Shown: positions 8,166-15,572 of the stretch, piece by piece | How the letters are laid out: each line of letters opens with the position of its first letter | How positions within the stretch are numbered: the stretch's first letter is position 1 | Origin: CAYNYM01 sp964644375 | GTDB taxonomy: Bacteria > Desulfobacterota > DSM-4660 > Desulfatiglandales > HGW-15 | DNA: 64,000 bases | NCBI GenBank assembly: GCA_964644375.1 | Contig: CAZXWJ010000001.1 | Coordinates: 18,139-82,138 of the forward strand | Direction of reading: 5' to 3' | Position numbers and translations under genes: made by a program | Notes under the pieces: model-generated | Database searches by the model: none | Told to the model about the DNA's origin: nothing | What the model saw: the letters and a program-made list of their open reading frames with translations, nothing else

Positions 8166-9491
8166 ATGAATGATTCCTTTCTCACTTTTCCAAAGGGGGG
8201 CACACATCCCCCTGAGTCAAAAGCACTCACCGAGCACCTCCCGGTGGAGACACTGCCTCTTCCCGAAGAAGTGGATCTCCTCATGGTTCAACATTTCGGC
8301 GCCCCCTGCACCCCTCTGGTGAAAAAGAAGGGAGACGTCACGGAAGGAGACCTAATCGGCCAGGTGGAAAAAGGGCTTGGGGCCGGCATTCATGCCAGTG
8401 TAACCGGCAAGGTAAAGGATATTGGGGTTTCCGTGAATCCTGTATCCGTTCAAACCCCCTCGGTCACGATCAAAAGGGACCCTGAGGCCGAACCCAGGTC
8501 ATACACACCCTCAGATTGGACGGCCCTGTCCAGAGAGGACTTGGTCAAACGGATTAAAGACGCCGGGATCGTGGGCATCGGGGGCGCGGGATTTCCAACC
8601 CATGTCAAACTGGCCCCCCCACCGGAGGCAAAGGTCGATACCCTGATCCTCAACGGTGCGGAATGCGAACCCTATCTTACCACGGACCATCGACTGATGC
8701 TGGAACACCCGGAAGAGGTTCTGGATGGTGCCAAAATCATACTGGCCGTCTTGGGAATCCAGGAGTGCCATATCGGGGTTGAATCCAACAAGATGGATGC
8801 CGTCGAGGCCCTGAGAAAAGCGGCTCGTGATCAGTCGTCCAATGATTTCCGAATCCACGTGGATGCCCTGGAGGTAAAATACCCCCAGGGTTCCGAGAAA
8901 CAACTGATTGAGAGCATTACGGGTCGCAGGGTTCCGGCATTCGGGCTGCCCTTTGATGTGGGAACCATTGTCCAGAATGTGGGAACCACCAAGGCCGTTT
9001 ATGACGCTGCGGTCCTGAACAAACCCCTGTACGAGAAGGTGATCACAATCTCGGGAAAAGGCATTGAAAGGCCGGCAAACCTCAAGGTAAGAATCGGGAC
9101 CCGGTTGAGCGATATCGTGTCCTACCTTGGTGGAACGAAACCCGGGTTGTCCAAGGTGGTCATGGGCGGTCCCATGATGGGTTTTGCTGTTTCCACTCTT
9201 GATGTCCCGATCACTAAGACGACCTCCGGCATACTTTTCCTCACCGAGGAGGAGATAGATACCCGCCCCCACAGCAACTGTATTAGATGCGGATGGTGTC
9301 TCGATGCCTGCCCCATGGGCTTATCTCCCAATGAAATAGGTATTTACGTGGAAGCAGGTCGAGCCGAGGACACCGCGCCCTTTGGGGTGTTCGAGTGTTT
9401 TGAGTGCGGGTGTTGTGCCTTTGTCTGTCCGGCGAAACGGCCTCTCGTTCAGTTCATTCGTCTCGCCAAGATGAAGGCAAAGAAACAATAA
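8166..9491 (+). CDS. rnfC: Rnf complex subunit RnfC (NADH-binding, 2x[4Fe-4S])
   Basis: RnfC is the peripheral NAD(H)/flavin-binding subunit of the ferredoxin:NAD+ oxidoreductase that pumps Na+ or H+. The start at 8166 (MNDSFLTFPKGGTHPPESKAL) matches the family N terminus; an upstream in-frame ATG at 8085 only adds unrelated residues. Seen are VQHFGAPCTPLVKKKGD, the glycine-rich GIVGIGGAGFPTHVK, NGAECEPYLTTDHRLML, and two C-terminal ferredoxin motifs, CIRCGWCLDACPMG and CFECGCCAFVCP. At about 440 residues it is the short form without the long C-terminal repeats of E. coli RsxC. It is the first gene of rnfCDGEAB. Confidence 0.96.
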   Translation: MNDSFLTFPKGGTHPPESKALTEHLPVETLPLPEEVDLLMVQHFGAPCTPLVKKKGDVTEGDLIGQVEKGLGAGIHASVTGKVKDIGVSVNPVSVQTPSVTIKRDPEAEPRSYTPSDWTALSREDLVKRIKDAGIVGIGGAGFPTHVKLAPPPEAKVDTLILNGAECEPYLTTDHRLMLEHPEEVLDGAKIILAVLGIQECHIGVESNKMDAVEALRKAARDQSSNDFRIHVDALEVKYPQGSEKQLIESITGRRVPAFGLPFDVGTIVQNVGTTKAVYDAAVLNKPLYEKVITISGKGIERPANLKVRIGTRLSDIVSYLGGTKPGLSKVVMGGPMMGFAVSTLDVPITKTTSGILFLTEEEIDTRPHSNCIRCGWCLDACPMGLSPNEIGIYVEAGRAEDTAPFGVFECFECGCCAFVCPAKRPLVQFIRLAKMKAKKQ

Positions 9492-9512
9492 GACTGAAAA
9501 AGGAGTAAAACC

Positions 9513-10568
9513 ATCGAAGAGCCAGCGAAAGAGATCACGCCTGCAGCGACTGATCATTTTCTGTGGGCCGTTTCCATCTCCCCTCATGTCAAGAGTGGAG
9601 AATCGGTAGAGAAGATCATGTGGACGGTGGTGGCCTGCCTAATGCCGCCCCTCATTTTGTCGATTTTCATCTTCGGCTTCCAGACCCTTATCATCACCCT
9701 GATCAGCGTGGGAAGCTGCATAGCAGCTGAAGCAGTTTCCCAGAAGCTTCTTAAGCGGCCCGTGACGATCAAGGACGGGAGTGCCGTCATTACGGGTCTT
9801 CTTTTGGCCTATATTATCCCACCGGGCGTCCCTTACTGGTTGCCCATTCTGGGATCCGTCATGGCCATTTATGTTGCCAAACATCTCTTAGGGGGAGTCG
9901 GCTTCAATATTTTCAACCCCGCCCTGATCGGACGTGCCTTTCTGGTCGCCAGCTTTCCCGTGGCCATGACATCGGCATGGCTCACTCCTATCCGGGACGC
10001 CTCCGTTTTCAAGTATATGGGTACCGGGGTGGACGCACTTTCCACAGCCACGCCCCTCTATATTCTCAAGCATTACGGGATCGGCGCGGTCATCGAAAAA
10101 TTCGGTTCTATGTCAACTATTTATACCGATTTCTTCTTGGGCTGGCGACCGGGCTGTATCGGTGAGACTTCGGGGCTTCTGCTTCTCCTTGGGGGGCTCT
10201 ATTTGATTTATAAAAAATATATCACCTGGCACATTCCTGTTTCGGTCATTGTGTCGGTTGCCTTCTTTACCTGGGTCTTCGGCGGAGAAGGGCTCTTCAC
10301 GGGTAATCCTTTGCTGGCCGTTCTTTCCGGCGGAGTGATCATCGGAGCCTTTTATATGGCCACAGATTACGTGACATCTCCGAATAACAAAACCGCCAAG
10401 CTTATTTTCGGTGCCGGCATCGGCGCCCTGACGGTTCTTATTCGTTTCAAAGGCGGATACCCTGAGGGCGTATGTTATGCCATTTTACTCATGAATCCGC
10501 TTACGCCCGCTCTTGAGGGGTGGTTTAAACCCAAGCGTTTTGCCCTGCCGAAAGGTGCTGAAAAATGA
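9513..10568 (+). CDS. rnfD: Rnf complex subunit RnfD (membrane, FMN-binding), probable AUC start
   Basis: RnfD is an integral membrane subunit with covalent FMN. The first ATG in frame is at 9618. The 35 codons before it are open and encode typical family residues (HFLWAVSISPHVKSGES before KIMWTVV), so translation must begin upstream. The frame is closed by TGA at 9495. Between them the only sensible site is ATC at 9513, six bases after AAGGAGT. I therefore annotate a non-canonical AUC start, or a sequencing error for ATG. The FMN-attachment motif STATPL puts the threonine near residue 180, and several membrane segments follow. The gene overlaps rnfG by 4 bases. Confidence 0.85.
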   Translation: MEEPAKEITPAATDHFLWAVSISPHVKSGESVEKIMWTVVACLMPPLILSIFIFGFQTLIITLISVGSCIAAEAVSQKLLKRPVTIKDGSAVITGLLLAYIIPPGVPYWLPILGSVMAIYVAKHLLGGVGFNIFNPALIGRAFLVASFPVAMTSAWLTPIRDASVFKYMGTGVDALSTATPLYILKHYGIGAVIEKFGSMSTIYTDFFLGWRPGCIGETSGLLLLLGGLYLIYKKYITWHIPVSVIVSVAFFTWVFGGEGLFTGNPLLAVLSGGVIIGAFYMATDYVTSPNNKTAKLIFGAGIGALTVLIRFKGGYPEGVCYAILLMNPLTPALEGWFKPKRFALPKGAEK

Positions 10569-11479
10569 AGGAAATTATTCGCATTACCATAGGATTGACG
10601 ATCACCTGCCTGGTCGCCGCTCTGGTGATGGGCACGGTCTTTGCCGTCACGGACGCGGCCAAGAAACACAACGAGCATGTCAATGTTCAGGACACCATGC
10701 TCGGCCTGCTCGGATACAATCAATCCAACCCTAGGCCGACGGACCTGTCTCTTTTCACCATCTACCGCTACATCCTCGAAGAGGGAAATAAGCAATATCT
10801 CGGGTATCTGGTTCCCGTCGTCGCGAAAGACAAGGAAACCCACGAATTCCTCACCATGGATCTGGAAGGCAAATTCGTAGACCGGCTCCCCGTGGACCTC
10901 ACACCGGAAGCCGCCGCCGAGGTGCCCAACCGCACCAGTGCCCTCAAGAAGGCCCTGAAATCCTCAACGGCCTTCTCCTATGCGAATGCCACCATCATCG
11001 CCACCTTGGGGGACAAACGCCTTGCCTATGTGCTCCCCGGCGAGTTTCCCGGCTTCAAGACCTTTATCAAGGTCATGCTGGCCGTGGAGCCCGATTTTGA
11101 CATCCTGGGCCTTGAAATAATGGAGCATGAAGAAGACCCGGGTCTTGGCGGAGAAATCGAACAGCACTATTTCAAAGACCAGTTCCAGGGGAAAACATTT
11201 TCTGTTCTAAAGGCCCTGAAGGTCGTAAAAGAACCCCTTCCTGATGAATACAGACTGGTGCTGGAATCCGCCAACAGTTCAAAGAATCCCGACTCCAACA
11301 AGGAATCGGAGAGCATTCGAGCTAAGTACTTTGACGACGACATCTATGCCCTGACCGGTGCGACCATTTCCAGCAGGGCCGTCACCGGCGGAGTAAAAAA
11401 TATGGTCAAAAAGTTTGCCTATCGTTTCAAAACGCTCGATGCCGTAATTGCCGCGCAAGGGTTACCCGTTGCTTTCTGA
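10565..11479 (+). CDS. rnfG: Rnf complex subunit RnfG (covalent FMN), enlarged
   Basis: RnfG carries FMN on a threonine and moves electrons on the outer face of the membrane. A single membrane helix (residues 6-28) is followed by a periplasmic part. The FMN-binding domain has EHEEDPGLGGEI near residue 188 and the attachment motif LTGATISSRAVT with Thr267 as the predicted FMN site. At 304 residues it is about 100 longer than common RnfG. The extra sequence lies between the membrane helix and the FMN domain (about residues 45-150) and I do not recognise it. The ATG overlaps the rnfD stop. Confidence 0.93.
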   Translation: MKEIIRITIGLTITCLVAALVMGTVFAVTDAAKKHNEHVNVQDTMLGLLGYNQSNPRPTDLSLFTIYRYILEEGNKQYLGYLVPVVAKDKETHEFLTMDLEGKFVDRLPVDLTPEAAAEVPNRTSALKKALKSSTAFSYANATIIATLGDKRLAYVLPGEFPGFKTFIKVMLAVEPDFDILGLEIMEHEEDPGLGGEIEQHYFKDQFQGKTFSVLKALKVVKEPLPDEYRLVLESANSSKNPDSNKESESIRAKYFDDDIYALTGATISSRAVTGGVKNMVKKFAYRFKTLDAVIAAQGLPVAF

Positions 11480-11522
11480 TGGGCCCGGCGACTTATGCTG
11501 AGAGGAATAAGGAGAGAATGCC

Positions 11523-12140
11523 TTGCCAGCTACGACCAAAACAAACTCGCAACTTGTAGTAAACGGAATTTTAAACGAAAACCCCATCTTCCGCCTGGCC
11601 CTTTCCATGTGCCCGGCCGTCGGTATCAGCACCTCGGTCATGAACGGTCTGCTCCTGGGAATCGCCGTCCTGTTCGTGCAGGTCTTTTCCAGTTGCACGA
11701 TTGCGGCCATCAAGGACTATATTCATCCCCGCATTCGGATACCGACATACACGCTCACGATTGCGACCTGGGTAACGGTCATCGATCTTATGCTGGCGGC
11801 CTACATGCCCGCGGCGTACAAGGAAATGGGTATCTTTGTCAAGCTCATAGTCGCCTTTGCCATCATTACCATGCGCTTGGAGACCTTCGCCTGCAAGAAC
11901 ACGGTAACCTCCTCTTTTTGGGACGGCATCGGCATGGGATTGGGATTCATGTTCGGGATGATGGCTCTCGGTTTCGTCAGAGAGCTTCTGGGTATGGGAA
12001 CGCTTTTCGGAGTTGACGTCCTCGGCTTCCGTCCCTTGCTTTTCTTTGTCCTTCCGGCGGCAGGTTTTTTTGCTGTAGGCTTCATGATGGCCCTCTATAA
12101 TTATCTAGAGCTGGCCTATAACCGCAAGAAAAAGGGTTAA
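11523..12140 (+). CDS. rnfE: Rnf complex subunit RnfE, lacking one conserved cysteine
   Basis: RnfE is a six-helix membrane subunit homologous to NqrD; with RnfA it forms a pseudo-symmetric pair holding an intramembrane [2Fe-2S] cluster. I take the TTG at 11523 (PATTKTNSQLVVNGIL follows), which has AAGGAGAG upstream. The first cluster cysteine is present (Cys30 in LSMCPAVGIST). The second, normally in a TNC...GRAEAFA motif, is replaced: the sequence reads LIVAFAIITMRLETFACKN, with no Cys at the usual place and a new Cys124 further on. The rest, including GFVRELLGMGTLFG, is typical. It lies between rnfG and rnfA. Confidence 0.92.
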   Translation: MPATTKTNSQLVVNGILNENPIFRLALSMCPAVGISTSVMNGLLLGIAVLFVQVFSSCTIAAIKDYIHPRIRIPTYTLTIATWVTVIDLMLAAYMPAAYKEMGIFVKLIVAFAIITMRLETFACKNTVTSSFWDGIGMGLGFMFGMMALGFVRELLGMGTLFGVDVLGFRPLLFFVLPAAGFFAVGFMMALYNYLELAYNRKKKG

Positions 12141-12146
12141 TAAACG

Positions 12147-13109
12147 ATGTCAGTCTTCAAACGGAACAGTCTGTCTGTATGTCTACTCTTGGTCCTAGCC
12201 CTGGTCTTTCTGACCGGATGCGGCCCAGAACACTCCTTCATTAAGAAGGTCTCTTTCAAAGACGCACAGAGTATCGTGGTCACCTTCGCCGGTCCTGTCG
12301 ATGAGGGGTGGGCTAAAGAACTGAGCAACTACCAAGTTGTTGAGAAACCTGACCCCGATATTCGGCTGAATATCTCTACCGTGACCGTCTCTCAAGATAG
12401 GATGTCCGTGATTCTGGGTTTTGAAGAGGCCTTGAATCAGGATAGCCCCCATATCCTGACCTTGAGTGAAATTCGCTCTGAGGACAAATCTTTGGGGACC
12501 GCCATTCTCAGTGTCAAGAAGCTCTATGTGGGGTACCTGTTTTCCATCCTGATCGGCGCCATGGTTATCAACAATTTTGTCTTCACAAAGTACCTGGGAC
12601 TGTGCGTCTTTTTCGGCACATCTCAGAAAAAGAGTACGGCTGTGGGGATGGGCATTACCTTTACCCTGGTGATCGTCGTCAGCGCCATGATGGCTTGGTT
12701 CCTCTATCAATTCGTTCTCAAGCCCTATCGACTCGATTTCCTGCAAATTGTCGTCTTTATTGGGCTGGTCTCCCTCTCGGTACAGGCGGTGGATACCATC
12801 CTGAGAAAGGTGAACCCGATGCTGTTCAAGGCCTTCGGGGTTTACCTAGTTCTCGTTATTGCGAATTGTATCATCATCGCTGTACCTCTGATTCTTGCGG
12901 ATAATGAATACAATGGTTGGGAAAGCCTCATGCTTGCCTTTGGCGCTGGAGTCGGCTTTCTAATTGCACTGTTTTTGATGTCTTCAGTCCGTGAAAAGCT
13001 CGAACTGGCCAATGTCCCGCCTACCTTTAAGGGGCTTCCCATAGCCTTTGTTACGGCGGGTCTTTTTGCCCTTGCTTTTCTGGGATTTTCCGGTATGTCT
13101 ATCTTCTAG
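12147..13109 (+). CDS. rnfA: RnfA fused to an N-terminal lipoprotein Ig-like domain
   Basis: The C-terminal 195 residues (from about 126) are a complete RnfA: INNFVFTKYLGLCVFFG with Cys153, VIANCIIIAVPL with Cys241, SSVREKLELANVPPTFKG and LAFLGFSGM at the end. The two Cys are the expected [2Fe-2S] ligands shared with RnfE. Ahead of this is a segment normal RnfA lacks: a signal peptide ending in a lipobox (LTGC, Cys25) and about 100 residues resembling a bacterial Ig-like/SbsA-type domain (SNYQVVEKP, DRMSVILGFEEAL, HILTLSEIRSEDKSLG). RnfA/NqrE proteins have their N terminus outside, so an external lipidated domain fits the topology. Start ATG 12147 lies 6 bases after rnfE. Confidence 0.9.
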   Translation: MSVFKRNSLSVCLLLVLALVFLTGCGPEHSFIKKVSFKDAQSIVVTFAGPVDEGWAKELSNYQVVEKPDPDIRLNISTVTVSQDRMSVILGFEEALNQDSPHILTLSEIRSEDKSLGTAILSVKKLYVGYLFSILIGAMVINNFVFTKYLGLCVFFGTSQKKSTAVGMGITFTLVIVVSAMMAWFLYQFVLKPYRLDFLQIVVFIGLVSLSVQAVDTILRKVNPMLFKAFGVYLVLVIANCIIIAVPLILADNEYNGWESLMLAFGAGVGFLIALFLMSSVREKLELANVPPTFKGLPIAFVTAGLFALAFLGFSGMSIF

Positions 13110-13131
13110 GCCCAAACGGGGCTTGGTCTAA

Positions 13132-13157
13132 CGAATAATGCCAACAGGCATTATTCG
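13132..13157 (+). repeat. Perfect inverted repeat between rnfA and rnfB
   Basis: CGAATAATGCC and GGCATTATTCG form an 11-bp perfect stem with a 4-base loop. It lies 22 bases after the rnfA stop and about 100 bases before rnfB. No T-run follows, so termination is unlikely. An mRNA-stabilising or processing hairpin that sets RnfB level apart from the upstream genes is possible. Confidence 0.55.
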
Positions 13158-13257
13158 GTTGTTGTTCGGTTTGAACGGAATCCGGCACCCAACGCGGAGA
13201 ATTAAATGAATCCGCGGGTGTCTTTTGAGATCGCAAAAAAACACCAGAGGAATTTTC

Positions 13258-14124
13258 ATGGATCCTGCATTATTAAAACTGGCCCTCGGCGGTCTGGCTG
13301 TTTTAGGTTGTATTGGTCTTTTTTTCGGTATTGGCCTGGCCTTGGCCGCACACAAATTTGCCGTTAAGGCCAATCCACAGGTTGAAGAAGTCCTTGAAGT
13401 ACTTGCAGGCGCCCAGTGAGGCGGCTGCGGCTTCGCCGGGTGCGAAGCATATGCCGAGGCCGTTGTCAATGATCCCGATGTCCCACCCAATCTCTGCTTT
13501 CCCGGTAAGGCGGCCGTAGCGGAGTTGGTGGCGGAGATTACAGGCAAAAAAATGGCTGCTGTAGAAGACATGGTGGCCGCCGTACGATGTTCAAGACAGG
13601 AAGGCAAAGTCGAACAAAAATACCGCTACATAGGTTACGGCTCATGCACGGGTGCCAATCTTGCTTTTGGAGGACCTCAGGGGTGCTCCTACGCGTGTGT
13701 GGGGTTGGGAGAGTGTGCGGATGCCTGCCCCTTTGACGCCATCACTATGGTGGACGGTTTCCCCCGGATTGATACCGAGGCCTGTGTGGGATGCGGGAGT
13801 TGTGTACGCACCTGCCCGAAAAAAATTATCGAACTCATTCCACTCAAGGCAAGGGTCTGGGTTCCCTGCAGCACCAAGGATCCCGGCAAAGCAGTACGTA
13901 AGATCTGCGAGATCGGTTGTATATCCTGTAAGATGTGCGTAAAGGTGTGCCCTGCAAAGGCCGTCACCCTTGAGGACAATATCGTCAAAATCGACCAGCA
14001 GAAGTGCCTGGACTACGGTTCAGAGTGTGGTGAAATCTGTGTGGAAAAGTGTCCGAGAAATATTTTCAGGCCCTACTCTACCGATCAGGAAAAAGGCAGA
14101 GGCACCCTGACTGCGGCAGGCTGA
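13258..14124 (+). CDS. rnfB: Rnf complex subunit RnfB, predicted selenoprotein (in-frame UGA at codon 54)
   Basis: RnfB accepts electrons from ferredoxin. The start ATG at 13258 follows AGAGG. Residues 1-53 are a membrane helix and the usual linker (HKFAVKANPQVEEVLEVLAGAQ). Codon 54 (13417-13419) is TGA, and the same frame continues GGCGFAGCEAYAEAV and NLCFPG, exactly the RnfB [4Fe-4S] motif in which the first ligand is normally Cys. The ligand set would be Sec54, Cys57, Cys62, Cys80. Four ferredoxin-type motifs follow (for example ECADACPFDAI, CVGCGSCVRTCP, CISCKMCVKVCP). No frameshift or other stop interrupts the 288-residue product. A fitting SECIS follows the UGA. A nonsense mutation is the alternative but explains the hairpin poorly. 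Confidence 0.88.
13430..13448 (+). promoter_or_regulatory. Bacterial SECIS element in rnfB
   Basis: Starting 10 bases after the UGA, GCTTCGC and GCGAAGC form a perfect 7-bp stem closing a 5-base loop CGGGT. The loop GG falls 19 and 20 bases after the UGA, the same spacing as the loop GG in the E. coli fdhF SECIS that binds SelB. The bases also encode the conserved GFAGCEA residues. The loop has G where fdhF has U at the next position. Confidence 0.8.
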
Positions 14125-14245
14125 CATGATAACCACTTCAAAGGTCTGAGATCCGAATCTCGTAACATCCGGGGAATTACAAAAAAGTTGCTATCCCCCT
14201 GCCGGGATGGTAAAATCGATATCATTTTTTTGCTGGAGGCATGAC

Positions 14246-15304
14246 ATGAAAAACATGGATCAGCTGTCCCTACAAGGGGCCTTAAACCGCCGGTCATTTC
14301 TTAAACTCTCCGGAATTTTGGGAGTAGGCGTAGCGTCAACCGGACTGGTGCCCCTCACGGCGGAAGCGGTCAGGTTTAACAGAAAGCAGTACAAGATATC
14401 CAAGACCCGACTGGCCATGGGCACGGTCGTTTCCATGACCCTGATTCACACGTCCAGAGACAAGGCTGAAAAGGCGATGGACCTGGCCTTTGATGAAATC
14501 GACAGGTTGACAGGATTGATGAGCCGTTTCGATAATGCCACAGCAGTCGCCTTACTGAACCGTGAGGGTTACCTGAAAGACCTTCCTCCGGAGGTGGCGC
14601 AAGTGGTCGACCGTTCTTTGCAGTACCACAAAGTCAGCCGGGGAGCCTTTGATATTACGGTCAAGCCTGTTGTAGATCTTTTCAAGAAGTCCTTTGAAGG
14701 GGAGGCCGCAAAAGGCCCTTCTGAGAAGGCCCTGAACGAGGCCCTTCAACTGGTGGATGCCGGAAACGTGACTCTTACGGGTCGCTCCGTTTCTTTCAAA
14801 AAGCCTGGAATGGGCATCACTCTGGACGGTATTGCCAAAGGCTACATTGTGGATCGGGCCTCCCAAATTCTTTCGAATCACGGCATCAAAAATCATTTGA
14901 TCAATGCAGGGGGCGACATCAGGACCAGGGGAGAAAAAGCCGAAAAGAAGCCTTGGACCGTCGCGATTCAGGACCCCCAAAAGAAAAAGAACTATCCCGA
15001 TATCATACATATGCGAGATGGCGCTGTGGCCACTTCGGGGGATTATGAAATCTACTACGATCGTGAAAAGATGTTTCACCATATTGTGATCCCCCAAACA
15101 GGACTCTCTCCCGAACTGAACGCCAGTGTTTCCGTGCTGGCTGACACGGCCATGGATGCGGACGCCCTTTCGACGAGCGTCTTCGTCATGGCCCCCGAGA
15201 AGGGCATCCGCTTCATCAATACGATGGCCCAGTGTGAGTGCCTCATCATCGCCAAAGAGGGAAATCTGCTGAAATCGAAGGGATGGAAAAACGCTCAAGC
15301 GTAA
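14246..15304 (+). CDS. apbE: FAD:protein FMN transferase ApbE, Tat-exported
   Basis: ApbE uses FAD to attach FMN covalently to threonines, here most likely those of RnfG and RnfD. The start at 14246 has GGAGG six bases upstream. The N terminus carries a twin-arginine signal (RRSFLKLSGILGVG) with a hydrophobic core, so it should be exported folded, probably with its FAD. Family motifs are AMGTVVSMTLIH, the LMSRFDNATAVALLN segment, the SRGAFDITVKPVVDLF motif, GMGITLDGIAKGYIVDRA, NAGGDIRTRGEK and DTAMDADALSTSVFVM near the C terminus. It is 352 residues long, sits 121 bases after rnfB and is closed by a strong terminator, consistent with an rnf maturation gene. Confidence 0.95.
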   Translation: MKNMDQLSLQGALNRRSFLKLSGILGVGVASTGLVPLTAEAVRFNRKQYKISKTRLAMGTVVSMTLIHTSRDKAEKAMDLAFDEIDRLTGLMSRFDNATAVALLNREGYLKDLPPEVAQVVDRSLQYHKVSRGAFDITVKPVVDLFKKSFEGEAAKGPSEKALNEALQLVDAGNVTLTGRSVSFKKPGMGITLDGIAKGYIVDRASQILSNHGIKNHLINAGGDIRTRGEKAEKKPWTVAIQDPQKKKNYPDIIHMRDGAVATSGDYEIYYDREKMFHHIVIPQTGLSPELNASVSVLADTAMDADALSTSVFVMAPEKGIRFINTMAQCECLIIAKEGNLLKSKGWKNAQA

Positions 15305-15328
15305 TGATATTTTTTCGCCTTATTGAAA

Positions 15329-15369
15329 AACGGGAGGGTTGCAGAAAAAGCATACCTCCCGTTTTTTTT
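15329..15369 (+). terminator. Terminator of the rnf-apbE operon
   Basis: AACGGGAGG and CCTCCCGTT pair perfectly over 9 bp around a 17-base loop, and eight T follow. It lies 25 bases after the apbE stop. The next 200 bases to hflX (convergent) hold no gene that I can see. Confidence 0.9.
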
Positions 15370-15572
15370 AGTCTCAGGCACCGAGGTAATATCTCACCAA
15401 GTTTCTAAGCAGGAATGATGAAGGAACCAAGTGATAAGCGATCAGCCGGAACCAAACATTTTACCGAGATGCGTGGCGGTTATTATGATACAATGCCAGA
15501 TGGCTGATATATTGAGCGATAAATAGCGCTGGGAAGGGTCCGCCCCATAAAATGTCGGGCCTTTGATGTCTG

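Noticed and set aside
13225..13419. A separate 64-residue protein ending at TGA 13417 followed by a second gene from 13525
   Set aside because: The frame runs on through the TGA with exact RnfB motif residues, and a SECIS-like hairpin follows. One selenoprotein CDS explains this better than two pieces or a pseudogene.
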